Assembly: GCA_009760885.1 (NCBI GenBank)
Contig: CM019696.1
Location: forward strand, 47,903,074 to 47,967,073
Length of the DNA: 64,000 nucleotides
Direction of reading: 5' to 3'
Source: Achatina immaculata
Lineage: Eukaryota > Mollusca > Gastropoda > Stylommatophora > Achatinidae
Part shown: positions 20,336 to 32,400 of the stretch, in pieces
Layout of the letters: each line of letters begins with the position of its first letter
Numbering within the stretch: position 1 is the first letter of the stretch
Notes under the pieces: generated by a model
Database searches by the model: none
Seen by the model: the letters and a program-made list of their open reading frames with translations, nothing else
What the model was told of the DNA's origin: nothing
Made by a program: the position numbers and the translations under genes

Positions 20336-22130
20336 ATCTTCTATCGTATATCCTTCCCGTGCCGTTAAACGTCACATAGGGCTCGCAAAGTAGTTCGCCA
20401 ATTTTTCCTGTCTTCGGCTAGTCTTTCAACCTCATCAAAGGATTTTATGCCTGTTAATTTGGCCTCTTCACTATGACATCATTGTTGTTGAAATCACCAG
20501 TTCTCGATCGACTTTGGGGTGGAGGATTTTATGATTAGAGAGAGACAGAAAGAGACCAACGATTAGCAAACTCAAACTGCTGGAATACTGATCTTACTAC
20601 AAACTACAAAACTGTACATGATCTACAGGATCTCAAACTTTATTGACATTTAATCAAACCCTAAAATTCCCCACAGGTTGAGAACCCCTTCACTTGAGCG
20701 ATGCATCATAAAACAATGCGTCTATACATCAGAACTAAACTCCCAGCATATCAGACTTGGGAGTTCAGGTTCAGCAGGAAGACAAAGACGAACAAATTTT
20801 AATAAGTGGAAGTATGAAGGTCATCAAGTGCAACACCCAAGTGAAACAGGACACACGTAATGAAGCGAACTGGCATAAAAACGTCTCTATCTTTGACAGA
20901 TGTGAAAACCAACACTTGCCAGACGTAGAGAGTCGTGTCCTAGAACTGCCTCGAGTTAGGCGCCAGAACTTACGTGGACCCAGATGCCCATACTTCTTTG
21001 GTCTGTTAGGGAGATGTTTCTTGTCTACGTGTACATATTTACCAATATAATCACTCCTTGTACTTTAAATAAATGTATAAAATATCTGACGAAAACGTTC
21101 AAATTTGTACCAGTTCTTGTCGGTTGCTTCTTGCCGTCTGCACAAACCTAACAGAGAAGCTTAGAGTAGCGTGCCCTTGGGGATGTAAAATTCCCCCCAC
21201 CCCCCACTCCCAGAATCGATGGTTCCCAGGGAGGGCAGTGATGGGAAATGGAGCGGGTTGAATTTGAGGAGGGGGAGGGGTATCACAACTGAATGAAAAA
21301 AAAAATGTGGGGTTTTTTTTTGCGCTGGCGATGGCACCTGTGAGGCAAGAGGGCAGCAGCCAAAATTTTGGGAACCACTGAGTAAAGGAATGCCATGGTC
21401 GTGAACTGGGCTAACCTGGAGTTGTGGGTTCCAGTTACATTCCCGATCACATTTTTTTAAAAATTAAACCTAACCTGGAGCACTTGCAGGAGAACTCCTT
21501 TTATGAATGTCAGAGAACACTACAAAGTCTCCAAAGATGGCATAAACTTGCATTTTTCATCATCAAATGTTCCTGTCACTGCTTCACGCCTGATAATGCG
21601 CTGCTTTGTTCTGAGTTTTCCACCATGAAAGCAACATACTATGCACGGTAATCAAATCATTAACCATTGTATATTTCATATCCATATTGTGTGTAGCACT
21701 CTCTGCGCTGCTGCATTCATTGAATTATGTCTTTGTTTCGTCAAGATTCATGACGAGCTCCAGACAGATGGTCGACCAACAAAGAACGGCTGTAACAGTC
21801 ACTTACGCTGAAGGAGACATTCAGAAGGCGATCAGAGCTCCCATGGATGTATCCGAAGTGCATGAATGATGGTCTTTCCTAAGTAACTAAGGCTTTTTTG
21901 TTTCTTTTCATCAACTTGCATCATATCTGAAGACTATGCCACTGCGCTTCTCCTGTGCAAAAAAAAAAAAGAAAAAATAAAAACGTCCTCGGTGGTAGCT
22001 TCTCAGATATTATATGGCCGTTTTATTTGTAGGATCTTTCTGTATGATGGAAGTTCGTGGTTTTGTGCACCAGAGACCTCAAAGTTCATAAATCACCAGA
22101 AGTCGTAATGACAATAATAATGGCAATTTC
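20336..22130. repeat. ~1.8-kb segmental repeat, copy B
   Basis: Same content as copy A. Its left edge falls inside the 3' tail of the LINE fragment, so the left target-site duplication is missing here while the right one is kept (20466-20480). Its right edge runs directly into the 52-bp minisatellite. Confidence 0.93.
20339..20465 (-). mobile_element. LINE 3'-end fragment, duplicated copy
   Basis: Copy of the insertion at 18531-18667 carried by segmental duplication. It has the same DRKNWR ending and lacks the outermost GATAAG repeat and the left target-site duplication. Confidence 0.75.
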
Positions 22131-22285
22131 CTCTTTTCCTCTCAGATAAGTTTTGATATTGATACACAAGAATGGCAGTTTCCTCTTTTCCTCTCAGACA
22201 AGTTTTTATATTGATACACAAGAATGGCAGTTTCATCTTTTCCTCTCAGATAAGTTTTGATATTGATACACAAGAATGGCAGTTT
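22131..22285. repeat. 52-bp minisatellite, 3 copies
   Basis: Core TCCTCTCAGATAAGTTTTGA, then TATTGATACACAAGAATGGCAGTT. It sits exactly between segmental copies B and C. The junction to copy C is at CAGTTTCCTGTTAATT (about 22286). Confidence 0.93.
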
Positions 22286-23950
22286 CCTGTTAATTTGGCC
22301 TCTTCACTATGACATCATTGTTGTTGAAATCACCAGTTCTCGATCGACTTTGGGGTGGAGGATTTTATGATTAGAGAGAGACAGAAAGAGACCAACGATT
22401 AGCAAACTCAAACTGCTGGAATACTGATCTTACTACAAACTACAAAACTGTACATGATCTACAGGATCTCAAACTTTATTGACATTTAATCAAACCCTAA
22501 AATTCCCCACAGGTTGAGAACCCCTTCACTTGAGCGATGCATCATAAAACAATGCGTCTATACATCAGAACTAAACTCCCAGCATATCAGACTTGGGAGT
22601 TCAGGTTCAGCAGGAAGACAAAGACGAACAATTTTAATAAGTGGAAGTATGAAGGTCATCAAGTGCAACACCCAAGTGAAACAGGACACACGTAATGAAG
22701 CGAACTGGCATAAAAACGTCTCTATCTTTGACAGATGTGAAAACCAACACTTGCCAGACGTAGAGAGTCGTGTCCTAGAACTGCCTCGAGTTAGGCGCCA
22801 GAACTTACGTGGACCCAGATGCCCATACTTCTTTGGTCTGTTAGGGAGATGTTTCTTGTCTACGTGTACATATTTACCAATATAATCACTCCTTGTACTT
22901 TAAATAAATGTATAAAATATCTGACGAAAACGTTCAAATTTGTACCAGTTCTTGTCGGTTGCTTCTTGCCGTCTGCACAAACCTAACAGAGAAGCTTAGA
23001 GTAGCGTGCCCTTGGGGATGTAAAATTCCCCCCACCCCCCACTCCCAGAATCGATGGTTCCCAGGGAGGGCAGTGATGGGAAATGGAGCGGGTTGAATTT
23101 GAGGAGGGGGAGGGGTATCACAACTGAATGAAAAAAAAAATGTGGGGTTTTTTTTTGCGCTGGCGATGGCACCTGTGAGGCAAGAGGGCAGCAGCCAAAA
23201 TTTTGGGAACCACTGAGTAAAGGAATGCCATGGTCGTGAACTGGGCTAACCTGGAGTTGTGGGTTCCAGTTACATTCCCGATCACATTTTTTTAAAAATT
23301 AAACCTAACCTGGAGCACTTGCAGGAGAACTCCTTTTATGAATGTCAGAGAACACTACAAAGTCTCCAAAGATGGCATAAACTTGCATTTTTCATCATCA
23401 AATGTTCCTGTCACTGCTTCACGCCTGATAATGCGCTGCTTTGTTCTGAGTTTTCCACCATGAAAGCAACATACTATGCACGGTAATCAAATCATTAACC
23501 ATTGTATATTTCATATCCATATTGTGTGTAGCACTCTCTGCGCTGCTGCATTCATTGAATTATGTCTTTGTTTCGTCAAGATTCATGACGAGCTCCAGAC
23601 AGATGGTCGACCAACAAAGAACGGCTGTAACAGTCACTTACGCTGAAGGAGACATTCAGAAGGCGATCAGAGCTCCCATGGATGTATCCGAAGTGCATGA
23701 ATGATGGTCTTTCCTAAGTAACTAAGGCTTTTTTGTTTCTTTTCATCAACTTGCATCATATCTGAAGACTATGCCACTGCGCTTCTCCTGTGCAAAAAAA
23801 AAAAAGAAAAAATAAAAACGTCCTCGGTGGTAGCTTCTCAGATATTATATGGCCGTTTTATTTGTAGGATCTTTCTGTATGATGGAAGTTCGTGGTTTTG
23901 TGCACCAGAGACCTCAAAGTTCATAAATCACCAGAAGTCGTAATGACAAT
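22286..23950. repeat. ~1.8-kb segmental repeat, copy C (left-truncated)
   Basis: Begins at CCTGTTAATTTGG, corresponding to 18652 in copy A, so only the last few bases of the LINE fragment remain. A one-base deletion near 22631 merges two short frames that are separate in copies A and B, which indicates no coding constraint. It ends in the 52-bp minisatellite. Confidence 0.92.
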
Positions 23951-24680
23951 AAGAATGGCAGTTTCATCTTTTAATCTCAGATAAGTTTTGATATTGATAT
24001 ACGAGAATGGCAGTTTCATCTTTTACTCTCAGATAAGTTTTGATATTGATACACAAGAATGGCAGTTTCATCTTTTCCTCTCAGATAAATTTTGATATTC
24101 ATACACAAGAATGGCAGTTTCCTCTTTTCCTCTCAGATAAGTTTTTATATTGATACACGAGAATGGCAGTTTCCTCTTTTCCTCTCAGATAAGTTTTGAT
24201 ATTGATACACGAGAATGGCAGTTTCCTCTTTTCCTCTCAGATAAGTTTTGATATTGATACACAAGAATGGCAGTTTCCTCTTTTCCTCTCAGATAAGTTT
24301 TGATATTGATACACAAGAATGGCAGTTTCCTCTTTTCCTCTCAGATAAGTTTTGATACTGATACACAAGAATGGCAGTTTCCTCTTTTCCTCTCAGATAA
24401 GTTTTTATATTGATACACGAGAATGGCAGTTTCCTCTTTTCCTCTCAGATAAGTTTTGATATTGATACACGAGAATGGCAGTTTTCTCTTTTCCTCTCAG
24501 ATAAGTTTTGATATTGATACACAAGAATGGCAGTTTCCTCTTTTCCTCTCAGATAAGTTTTGATATTGATACACAAGAATGGCAGTTTCCTCTTTTCTTC
24601 TCAGATAAGTTTTGATATTGATACACAAGAATGGTAGTTGCTTCTTTTCTTCTCAGATAATCTTTTCTTATATTGATACA
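23951..24680. repeat. 52-bp minisatellite, about 14 copies
   Basis: Core TCCTCTCAGATAAGTTTTGA with a 52-bp period. Variants are CACAAGAATGG/CACGAGAATGG, TATTG/TACTG and TTTCC/TTTCATC. The terminal units diverge (TTCTTCTCAGATAATC). Confidence 0.95.
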
Positions 24681-25605
24681 TAAGTTCTCCGAGAGGGATT
24701 CTAAATGCTGATGCAAGACTTGTCCCACATCATTCTCTTTTGTTTACCTCGTTCAGTTTTAATACACAGTAGGTCACACTACCACAACACGATGCAATAC
24801 AACAGAGAAACCCTGTGGGGCTCATATAAATCCTCCTGCGGGGCCCCGTCATTTGGGCCCGTGAACAAATGACAGCTGCAGAAGTTGCTATGCATTCTTT
24901 TCTTGTTAAGTTTGCCTGGTGTCTGATTTATTCCATCATAACAGAACTAGTGCAGCGACAAGCACTGCCATTGCCACGTATTTGACACAGCGACACAAGT
25001 CTCCGCGTGCGTGCGTGTGTGTGTGTGTGTGTGTGTGAACAAAGTTCCAGCTGTTTATTTAGAAAGCGCGCGCGTGACGTCACGTGCGCGTGGACGAGGT
25101 CTCTGTGACGAAATGTGCGTTCTTGTGACGTCATCATGCACTAGTGACGGTTTTCCGCTCTTGTCACAAACAGGACCAGATATCGCAGCCTCTGTAGTGT
25201 TCCCAACAACACATTTTGTTTTTAACCCTACAAGCTCTTTGAATGGTGAGATTTATATCTGTAAGATGTAATATTAAATGTCGTTTCCCAAAAATATTAA
25301 CTTGAATCTTACGGTTCCTTATTTTGATTATTTAATTGTAAGAACGAAAATGGTTGTGCAGTCGCTTGCAGGGCTGGTGTATCATGGGTAGACAAGATCT
25401 GGTCCTTTGATGACAAGCTACATCATTACTTCACCTTGACTAACACTTTAGGATTGGCTTGTATTTATTTTTTTTTTGTAACAGAGTCAACCAGGTTGTC
25501 TGTTCTTGAAAATACTTTGGGAATGTAAACTTCTTCTTCGTTCGCAGGGAATGTAAACAAAGCCACGGTTACCAAATCCTTTCCTGATTTCATGCTTAAA
25601 GTTCC
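24681..25605. other. Unique-type segment, copy 1 of a ~2.75-kb duplication
   Basis: Nearly identical to 27433-28358. Contains an 8-bp hairpin (24848-24873), a GCGTG/GT microsatellite (25004-25037), a CpG-containing promoter-like stretch (25060-25140) and poly-T near 25468. No convincing coding exon. A donor-like TTGAATG|GTGAGA lies near 25245. Confidence 0.6.
25071..25133. promoter_or_regulatory. Twin CRE and E-box cluster (copy 1)
   Basis: Two perfect palindromic cAMP-response elements, TGACGTCA, at 25075-25082 and 25126-25133. The first runs on into CACGTG (E-box, 25081-25086), all within a CpG-containing stretch preceded by alternating GCGCGCG. CREs bind CREB/ATF factors and E-boxes bind bHLH factors. 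Whether this is an active promoter is inference; it lies about 4.3 kb upstream of the large plus-strand exon. Confidence 0.45.
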
Positions 25606-25875
25606 TTTCTCTCTCTCTCCTTCTGTCTTTCTTTCTTTCTATCTCTCTCTCTCAGTCTATCTCTATCTGTCTCTGTCTCTCTCTGCCTTTCTTTCTCTGT
25701 CTGTCTCACGCTCTCTCACGATATCTCTCTATTTCACTCTCTCTCACGCTCTCTCTCACGCTCTCTCTCACGCTCTCTCTCTCTCTCTATTTCACTCTCT
25801 CTCACGCTCTCTCTCACTCTCTCTCACGCTCTCTCTCACTCTCTCTCTCATGCTCTCTCATTCTCTCTTTCACAA
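25606..25875. repeat. CT-rich microsatellite (TCTCTCTCACGC type)
   Basis: Interrupted (CT)n with ACGC, GTCT and TTTC interspersions. The Ser/Leu-rich open frames are artefacts of composition. At the right edge it runs directly into the 52-bp minisatellite (AAGAATGGCAG near 25874). Confidence 0.93.
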
Positions 25876-27430
25876 GAATGGCAGTTTCCTCTTTTCCTCT
25901 CGGATAAGTTTTGATATTGATACACAAGAATGGCAGTTTCCTCTTTTCCTCTCAGATAAGTTTTGATACTGATACACAAGAATGGCAGTTTCATCTTTTC
26001 CTCTCAGATAAGTTTTGATACTGATACACAAGAATGGCAGTTTCATCTTTTCCTCTCAGATAAGTTTTGATACTGATACACAAGAATGGCAGTTTCCGCT
26101 TTTCCTCTCAGATAAGTTTTGATATTGATACACGAGAATGGCAGTTTCATCTTATCCTCTCAGATAAGTTTTGATATTGATATACGAGAATGGCAGTTTC
26201 ATCTTTTCCTCTCAGATAAGTTTTGATATTGATACACGAGAATGGCAGTTTCCTCTTTTCCTCTCAGATAAGTTTTTATATTGATACACAAGAATGGCAG
26301 TTTCCTCTTTTCCTCTCAGACAAGTTTTGATACTGATACACAAGAATGGCAGTTTCCTCTTTTCCTCTCATATAAGTTTTGATATTGATACACAAGAATG
26401 GCAGTTTCCTCTTGTCCTCTCAGATAAGTTTTGATACTGATACACAAGAATGCCAGTTTTCTCTTTTCCTCTCAGATAAGTTTTGATATTGATATACGAG
26501 AATGGCAGTTTCCTCTTTTCCTCTCAGATAAGTTTTGATACTGGTACACGAGAATGGCAGTTTCCTCTTTTCCTCTCAGATAAGTTTTGATACTGATACA
26601 CAAGAATGGCAGTTGCTTCTTTTCCTCTCAGATAAGTTTTGATATTGATATACGAGAATGGCAGTTTCATCTTTTCCTCTCAGATAAGTTTTGATATTGA
26701 TATACGAGAATGGCAGTTTCATCTTTTAATCTCAGATAAGTTTTGATATTGATATACGAGAATGGCAGTTTCATCTTTTACTCTCAGATAAGTTTTGATA
26801 TTGATACACAAGAATGGCAGTTTCATCTTTTCCTCTCAGATAAATTTTGATATTCATACACAAGAATGGCAGTTTCCTCTTTTCCTCTCAGATAAGTTTT
26901 TATATTGATACACGAGAATGGCAGTTTCCTCTTTTCCTCTCAGATAAGTTTTGATACTGATACACGAGAATGGCAGTTTTCTCTTTTCCTCTCAGATAAG
27001 TTTTGATATTGATACACAAGAATGGCAGTTTCCTCTTTTCCTCTCAGATAAGTTTTGATATTGATACACAAGAATGGCAGTTTCCTCTTTTCCTCTCAGA
27101 TAAGTTTTGATACTGATACACAAGAATGGCAGTTTCCTCTTTTCCTCTCAGATAAGTTTTTATATTGATACACGAGAATGGCAGTTTCCTCTTTTCCTCT
27201 CAGATAAGTTTTGATATTGATACACGAGAATGGCAGTTTCCTCTTTTCCTCTCAGATAAGTTTTGATATTGATACACAAGAATGGCAGTTTCCTCTTTTC
27301 CTCTCAGATAAGTTTTGATATTGATACACAAGAATGGCAGTTTCCTCTTTTCTTCTCAGATAAGTTTTGATATTGATACACAAGAATGGTAGTTGCTTCT
27401 TTTCTTCTCAGATAATCTTTTCTTATATTG
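25876..27430. repeat. 52-bp minisatellite, about 30 copies
   Basis: Same unit as 23951-24680. The right-hand ~700 bp (about 26706-27430) repeat the variant order of 23951-24680 almost exactly (TTAATCTCAG at 23971 and 26726), so this part was copied together with the following unique segment. Confidence 0.95.
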
Positions 27431-28358
27431 ATACATAAGTTCTCCGAGAGGGATTCTAAATGCTGATGCAAGACTTGTCCCACATCATTCTCTTTTGTTT
27501 ACCTCGTTCAGTTTTAATACACAGTAGGTCACACTACCACAACACGATGCAATACAACAGAGAAACCCTGTGGGGCTCATATAAATCCTCCTGCGGGGCC
27601 CCGTCATTTGGGCCCGTGAACAAATGACAGCTGCAGAAGTTGCTATGCATTCTTTTCTTGTTAAGTTTGCCTGGTGTCTGATTTATTCCATCATAACAGA
27701 ACTAGTGCAGCGACAAGCACTGCCATTGCCACGTATTTGACACAGCGACACAAGTCTCCGCGTGCGTGCGTGTGTGTGTGTGTGTGTGTGAACAAAGTTC
27801 CAGCTGTTTATTTAGAAAGCGCGCGCGTGACGTCACGTGCGCGTGGACGAGGTCTCTGTGACGAAATGTGCGTTCTTGTGACGTCATCATGCACTAGTGA
27901 CGGTTTTCCGCTCTTGTCACAAACAGGACCAGATATCGCAGCCTCTGTAGTGTTCCCAACAACACATTTTGTTTTTAACCCTACAAGCTCTTTGAATGGT
28001 GAGATTTATATCTGTAAGATGTAATATTAAATGTCGTTTCCCAAAAATATTAACTTGAATCTTACGGTTCCTTATTTTGATTATTTAATTGTAAGAACGA
28101 AAATGGTTGTGCAGTCGCTTGCAGGGCTGGTGTATCATGGGTAGACAAGATCTGGTCCTTTGATGACAAGCTACATCATTACTTCACCTTGACTAACACT
28201 TTAGGATTGGCTTGTATTTATTTTTTTTTTGTAACAGAGTCAACCAGGTTGTCTGTTCTTGAAAATACTTTGGGAATGTAAACTTCTTCTTCGTTCGCAG
28301 GGAATGTAAACAAAGCCACGGTTACCAAATCCTTTCCTGATTTCATGCTTAAAGTTCC
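27431..28358. other. Unique-type segment, copy 2 of the ~2.75-kb duplication
   Basis: Same content as 24681-25605, offset 2,753-2,755 bp. Differences are mainly microsatellite length. This copy is the closer one to the large plus-strand exon. Confidence 0.6.
27822..27886. promoter_or_regulatory. Twin CRE and E-box cluster (copy 2)
   Basis: TGACGTCA at 27828-27835 and 27879-27886, with CACGTG overlapping the first. It is an identical arrangement to 25071-25133. It lies 1.6 kb upstream of the large exon and is therefore the better promoter candidate of the two, if either is active. Confidence 0.45.
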
Positions 28359-28935
28359 TTTCTCTCTCTCTCCTTCTGTCTTTCTTTCTTTCTATCTCTC
28401 TCTCTCAGTCTATCTCTATCTGTCTCTGTCTCTCTCTGCCTTTCTTTCTCTGTCTGTCTCACGCTCTCTCACGATATCTCTCTATTTCACTCTCTCTCAC
28501 GCTCTCTCTCACGCTCTCTCTCACGCTCTCTCTCTCTCTCTATTTCACTCTCTCTCACGCTCTCTCTCACTCTCTCTCACGCTCTCTCTCACTCTCTCTC
28601 TCATGCTCTCTCATTCTCTCTTTCACAAGCTCTCTCTCACACGCACTCTTTCGCGCTCTTCTCACTCTCTCTCATGCTCTCTCATTCTCTTTCTCATACG
28701 TTCTCTCTCACTCTCTCTCTCATGCTCTCTCATTCTATCTCACACGCTCTCTCTCACACACACTCTCTCGCGCTCTCTCTCACTCTCTTTCACGCTCCCT
28801 CTCTCTCACTCTCTCTCTCTCACGCTTCCTCTCTTACTCTCTCTCACGCTTTCTCAGTCTCTGTCTCACTCTCTCATGCTCTCTCTGTCTCTCTCACTCT
28901 CTCTCTCTCACACACTTACACACATACACACACTG
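28359..28935. repeat. CT-rich microsatellite, longer copy
   Basis: Same type as 25606-25875 but about 300 bp longer, with many ACGC, CATT and CACA interruptions, ending in (CA)n/(ACACAT). In copy 1 the corresponding right part has been replaced by the 52-bp minisatellite. Confidence 0.93.
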
Positions 28936-29441
28936 TATCTGTGCCCATCATTTCCCTATTGCGGAGGTTTTTTTAAAAATTTGGCGCCTTAAAAAGGATA
29001 AGAAAGGGCGTGGGCCCTTCATTAAAAAAAAAAAAAAGATAAATACAACCCAAATGATGGTAATTTTTTTTTAATTGAACCAATCCATTTTCTGGTCCAT
29101 GGGCCTTAAAAAATATTTCCGTGGAACCTCTGGAGGTCTATAGACTCCTGATTAAGGACCACTGTTCTTGTTAATGTTGGAGTCTTGTCGTGAGATGGCA
29201 ACCCTCCGAGTCACAATACCCACACTTCCGGCAAGGGCATATAACTTCCTATCGAGGTATTTGTCCTGTGAGGTTTGCTTTCGATAAACGAGAAAAGACT
29301 GCAGTGTGTAGCATCTCCGAAAATATTTTTCTTTACAATGTGTTCGAATTATTTGAAAGTCATAAACTTCTTACAATAATCATATACGTGTCTCCTCTTT
29401 TGCCTCGTCCACAATACACTTGACACTTTTTGTTGTTTTAG
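28936..29441. other. Non-coding DNA upstream of the large exon, with a possible hAT end
   Basis: Contains an A-run (about 29024-29037) and, at about 29149-29166, GATTAAGGACCACTG, which resembles a hAT-type transposon terminus. The last bases, TTTTTGTTGTTTTAG at 29427-29441, form a good 3' splice acceptor for the large exon. Confidence 0.4.
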
Positions 29442-32400
29442 GTCGTAATATCATGAATACTGGGACCACATTATCAGGGTCAAATAGACTGGTCTCTAGA
29501 GAAATGGAAGCTGTAAATTACGATGCAGTAACAAGTCACAGACTAGAGCTGAATCAAACCAGTCTTTGTTCGCCTAATAATAACAAAGAGACATTGCTTT
29601 ACTATGCAAGAGGCAGTTCAAAAGCTGAAATCATTAATGTGATCCCGGAACAGTTAGGAGCATGCATTGTGGCAGACGAGACAGAAGAGGCCACAGATAA
29701 GGAATCAAGTTCCAGGAATTATCGTGTCAAACGAGCGAGGAAGTTGTTGGATGAGGTTTCTGATTCTCGTAAAGAGAGCTGCAGAACTGATCTGATAAAC
29801 CATCACAGATCATTCCCTGCAGAGGCAGAACTTAAATGTGAAAATAATGATGTTAGTACCGCCCTGTTTCAAACCTCCACTTACAAAATGACAGGTGGAA
29901 ACTCAGACCACGCCCATCGTGATACACGAACACATTCTCCGGTGTTTCTGCAATATGAAGAAGCCAAAGGATTTTGTAACATGACACACGCTGACGGGGA
30001 TCCCACCATAGGGGAAAGAGAGCTTCTGCTAGCTAAACAAGATGAGGACGGAAAACACAAACATTGCTCCTTCTTGGAAGACACAACATCTTTATCCAGT
30101 ATAGGCAAGTTCAGTCTGGATAATAATAGTCATCCACCTGGAACAGCAACAAGAACATCGGCTGCTGCCCTGGGTGGAAGTTACAGAATACAAAACTTAC
30201 TCCAAGACAGGAAGGATATTCATACAGGAGATATTTACACACAGCACAAGTACATTGGTTCAGAGTATCAAGAAGAAGTTCTAGATCTTTCTGGACGCAG
30301 CGCAAACAAAAAGAGTTCTAGTTCATCAGAGAAAACCACGGCTTCTGGAGACCGCGAGGACCTTCTCGCCACTTTTGGAACCAGCAGCAGCAGCAGCAGC
30401 ATAACACCATACTACAGTCAAGCGCCATCGTTTCCCTTAACTTCACTTTTCAGTGAGCACAACATAATACCCAACTCCAGAAATGAAACTTCCGACTTAA
30501 AGAAGTTCCCATGGGAGAAGGTGTCACAAACATCTTCCTGTACCAATCTTCCCACAGTTAAAAGACCAGTTCCTCTGTATCCAGTATTTGCGCATCCACC
30601 ACTGACTCACAATCCACAATCCTTCCTGAACAATACCACCCACCATCAGGCCTCTGATATTCGTTACAAAACTCACTCGCTTAGCGATTACTCGTACCCA
30701 TATCGCCAAAATTACCATAGATCTCCGTATGTGGGGGTTGGTTTCGATACTCATCCTTATGGAATGTTACATGACATGAGCGTTAAAAGCACCGTGGAGC
30801 AGTCTGTATCGGAATCGAACATCCATGACAGAAATGCTTACACAGAATCTGTTACACCTACAGCCTCAACTTCATCAGGTTCTTCTAAGCTGTCTCCGTC
30901 ACTCTGGTTTCCAGGCACGCTACCTACATCGTTTTGTGGACAAAGCCAGCAAGACGCTTTTCTCTGGAGACCTCCAATGAATTCTGGGTCTAGAAGCTCT
31001 GTTCCTTGTGGCAGCTACGAATGTCAAGGTTATATGGATTTACAAGACAGACTGCATCATCCACATTCTTGGATACTTCCTTCTAACAAAAGCCAGTGTG
31101 TGAGCATTGACAGCAGTCTTACCACTAATCCGTATACTTGGTCAAATTCTCGCATCTTGGAGAGTTTTTCTTACGGCAGACTTCCCAATAGTACTAAAGA
31201 TGAGTTCAATGAAATGAAATCTCTCACGCGAAACCATCACCTTTACGCTCCAGACATGAAAGCTACATCCGCTGACCAACAAGGAAAAAAAAACTCTCTC
31301 GTACAACGGAATTCCTCTTCGACAGCTTTCAAACCGCCAAACGCTGCCGTTGAATTAAACAATTCACAAAACATGTTATGGGATACAATAAACTCTGAGC
31401 CTAAACTACCCTCCACAACCCCAGCGACGCACGAGGTGAACATGTCTAAAATAAACCTAAATCATACCACGGAAAAGGATAGATTCACTTTCACTTCGCC
31501 GAGTAATAAAATGAATCTGTCCCTAGATCAATGCAGGCCTGACCATGTTGACACATACATTCACCCTGAGTTTTGTGGTACCTCTGGCACATTTAGTAGA
31601 AATTCTCTAATCCTTGAGGCAACAAATAACAACAGAAGTCCTCTCATGAACATGTTGCCGAGATCACACAAATATTACAGCATCTCCCCTAGAAACACAT
31701 TTGAAAATTTACAGCATAAAAACTTTGGCAGTGATGATAGTTTTTCTGCTGTTGAGAATAAGATCAACAGCCTCGTACATGACTTGTCCAACATGGGGAG
31801 TAATGACTGCTTCAGTTATGGACGAAATGAGGACTGTGTTTTAAGCAACGTTTTCGCCTCTGATATTAAAAGTGGGTTTTCAGAAAGTGAATCTAATAAC
31901 AGTACAAGTGATCATTTACGAAGCGAATCTAATAACAGTACAAGTGATCATTTACGAAGCGAATCTGATAAAAGTACAGGTAGATATTTATCACTCCAGA
32001 AATCTTTTGATCTGCCACCTGGAATGAATTCAAAATCTGCCAAATCGACTGATTTCCTTTCTTGGGGTGAGTATGTGACTGATGCTACAAGCTCTAGTGA
32101 GAACAGTTGCCCGTGCGTTTTGAGACAGAAATTTTCATCACAGGCAAGACAAAAGGTCGATCTCACTTCAGCTCAAAAAGCCCAACAGGATCAAACTAAC
32201 ATCAGGAGCATCTCCGCGCTCGCTGACGAGGGACACATCAGACAAGTTCCAGAGAGTGTACGTTGTCCTGCCACATGCTGCTGGCTGAAGGAGCAGTCTA
32301 AACAACTTGCAACATTCTTTCGTGGCAATGTCGTTGCTGCAGAAGAGGGTAAATTCTTGCAAACAGAAACATGCAGTGACAAATCAACAACTAACACAGC

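Noticed and set aside
25592..28992. Ser/Leu-rich frames resembling signal peptides
   Set aside because: They translate (CT)n microsatellite tracts.
29190..29423. 77-codon frame immediately upstream of the giant exon as an extra exon
   Set aside because: It is in another frame, overlaps the polypyrimidine tract and acceptor of the giant exon, and has no recognisable protein features.
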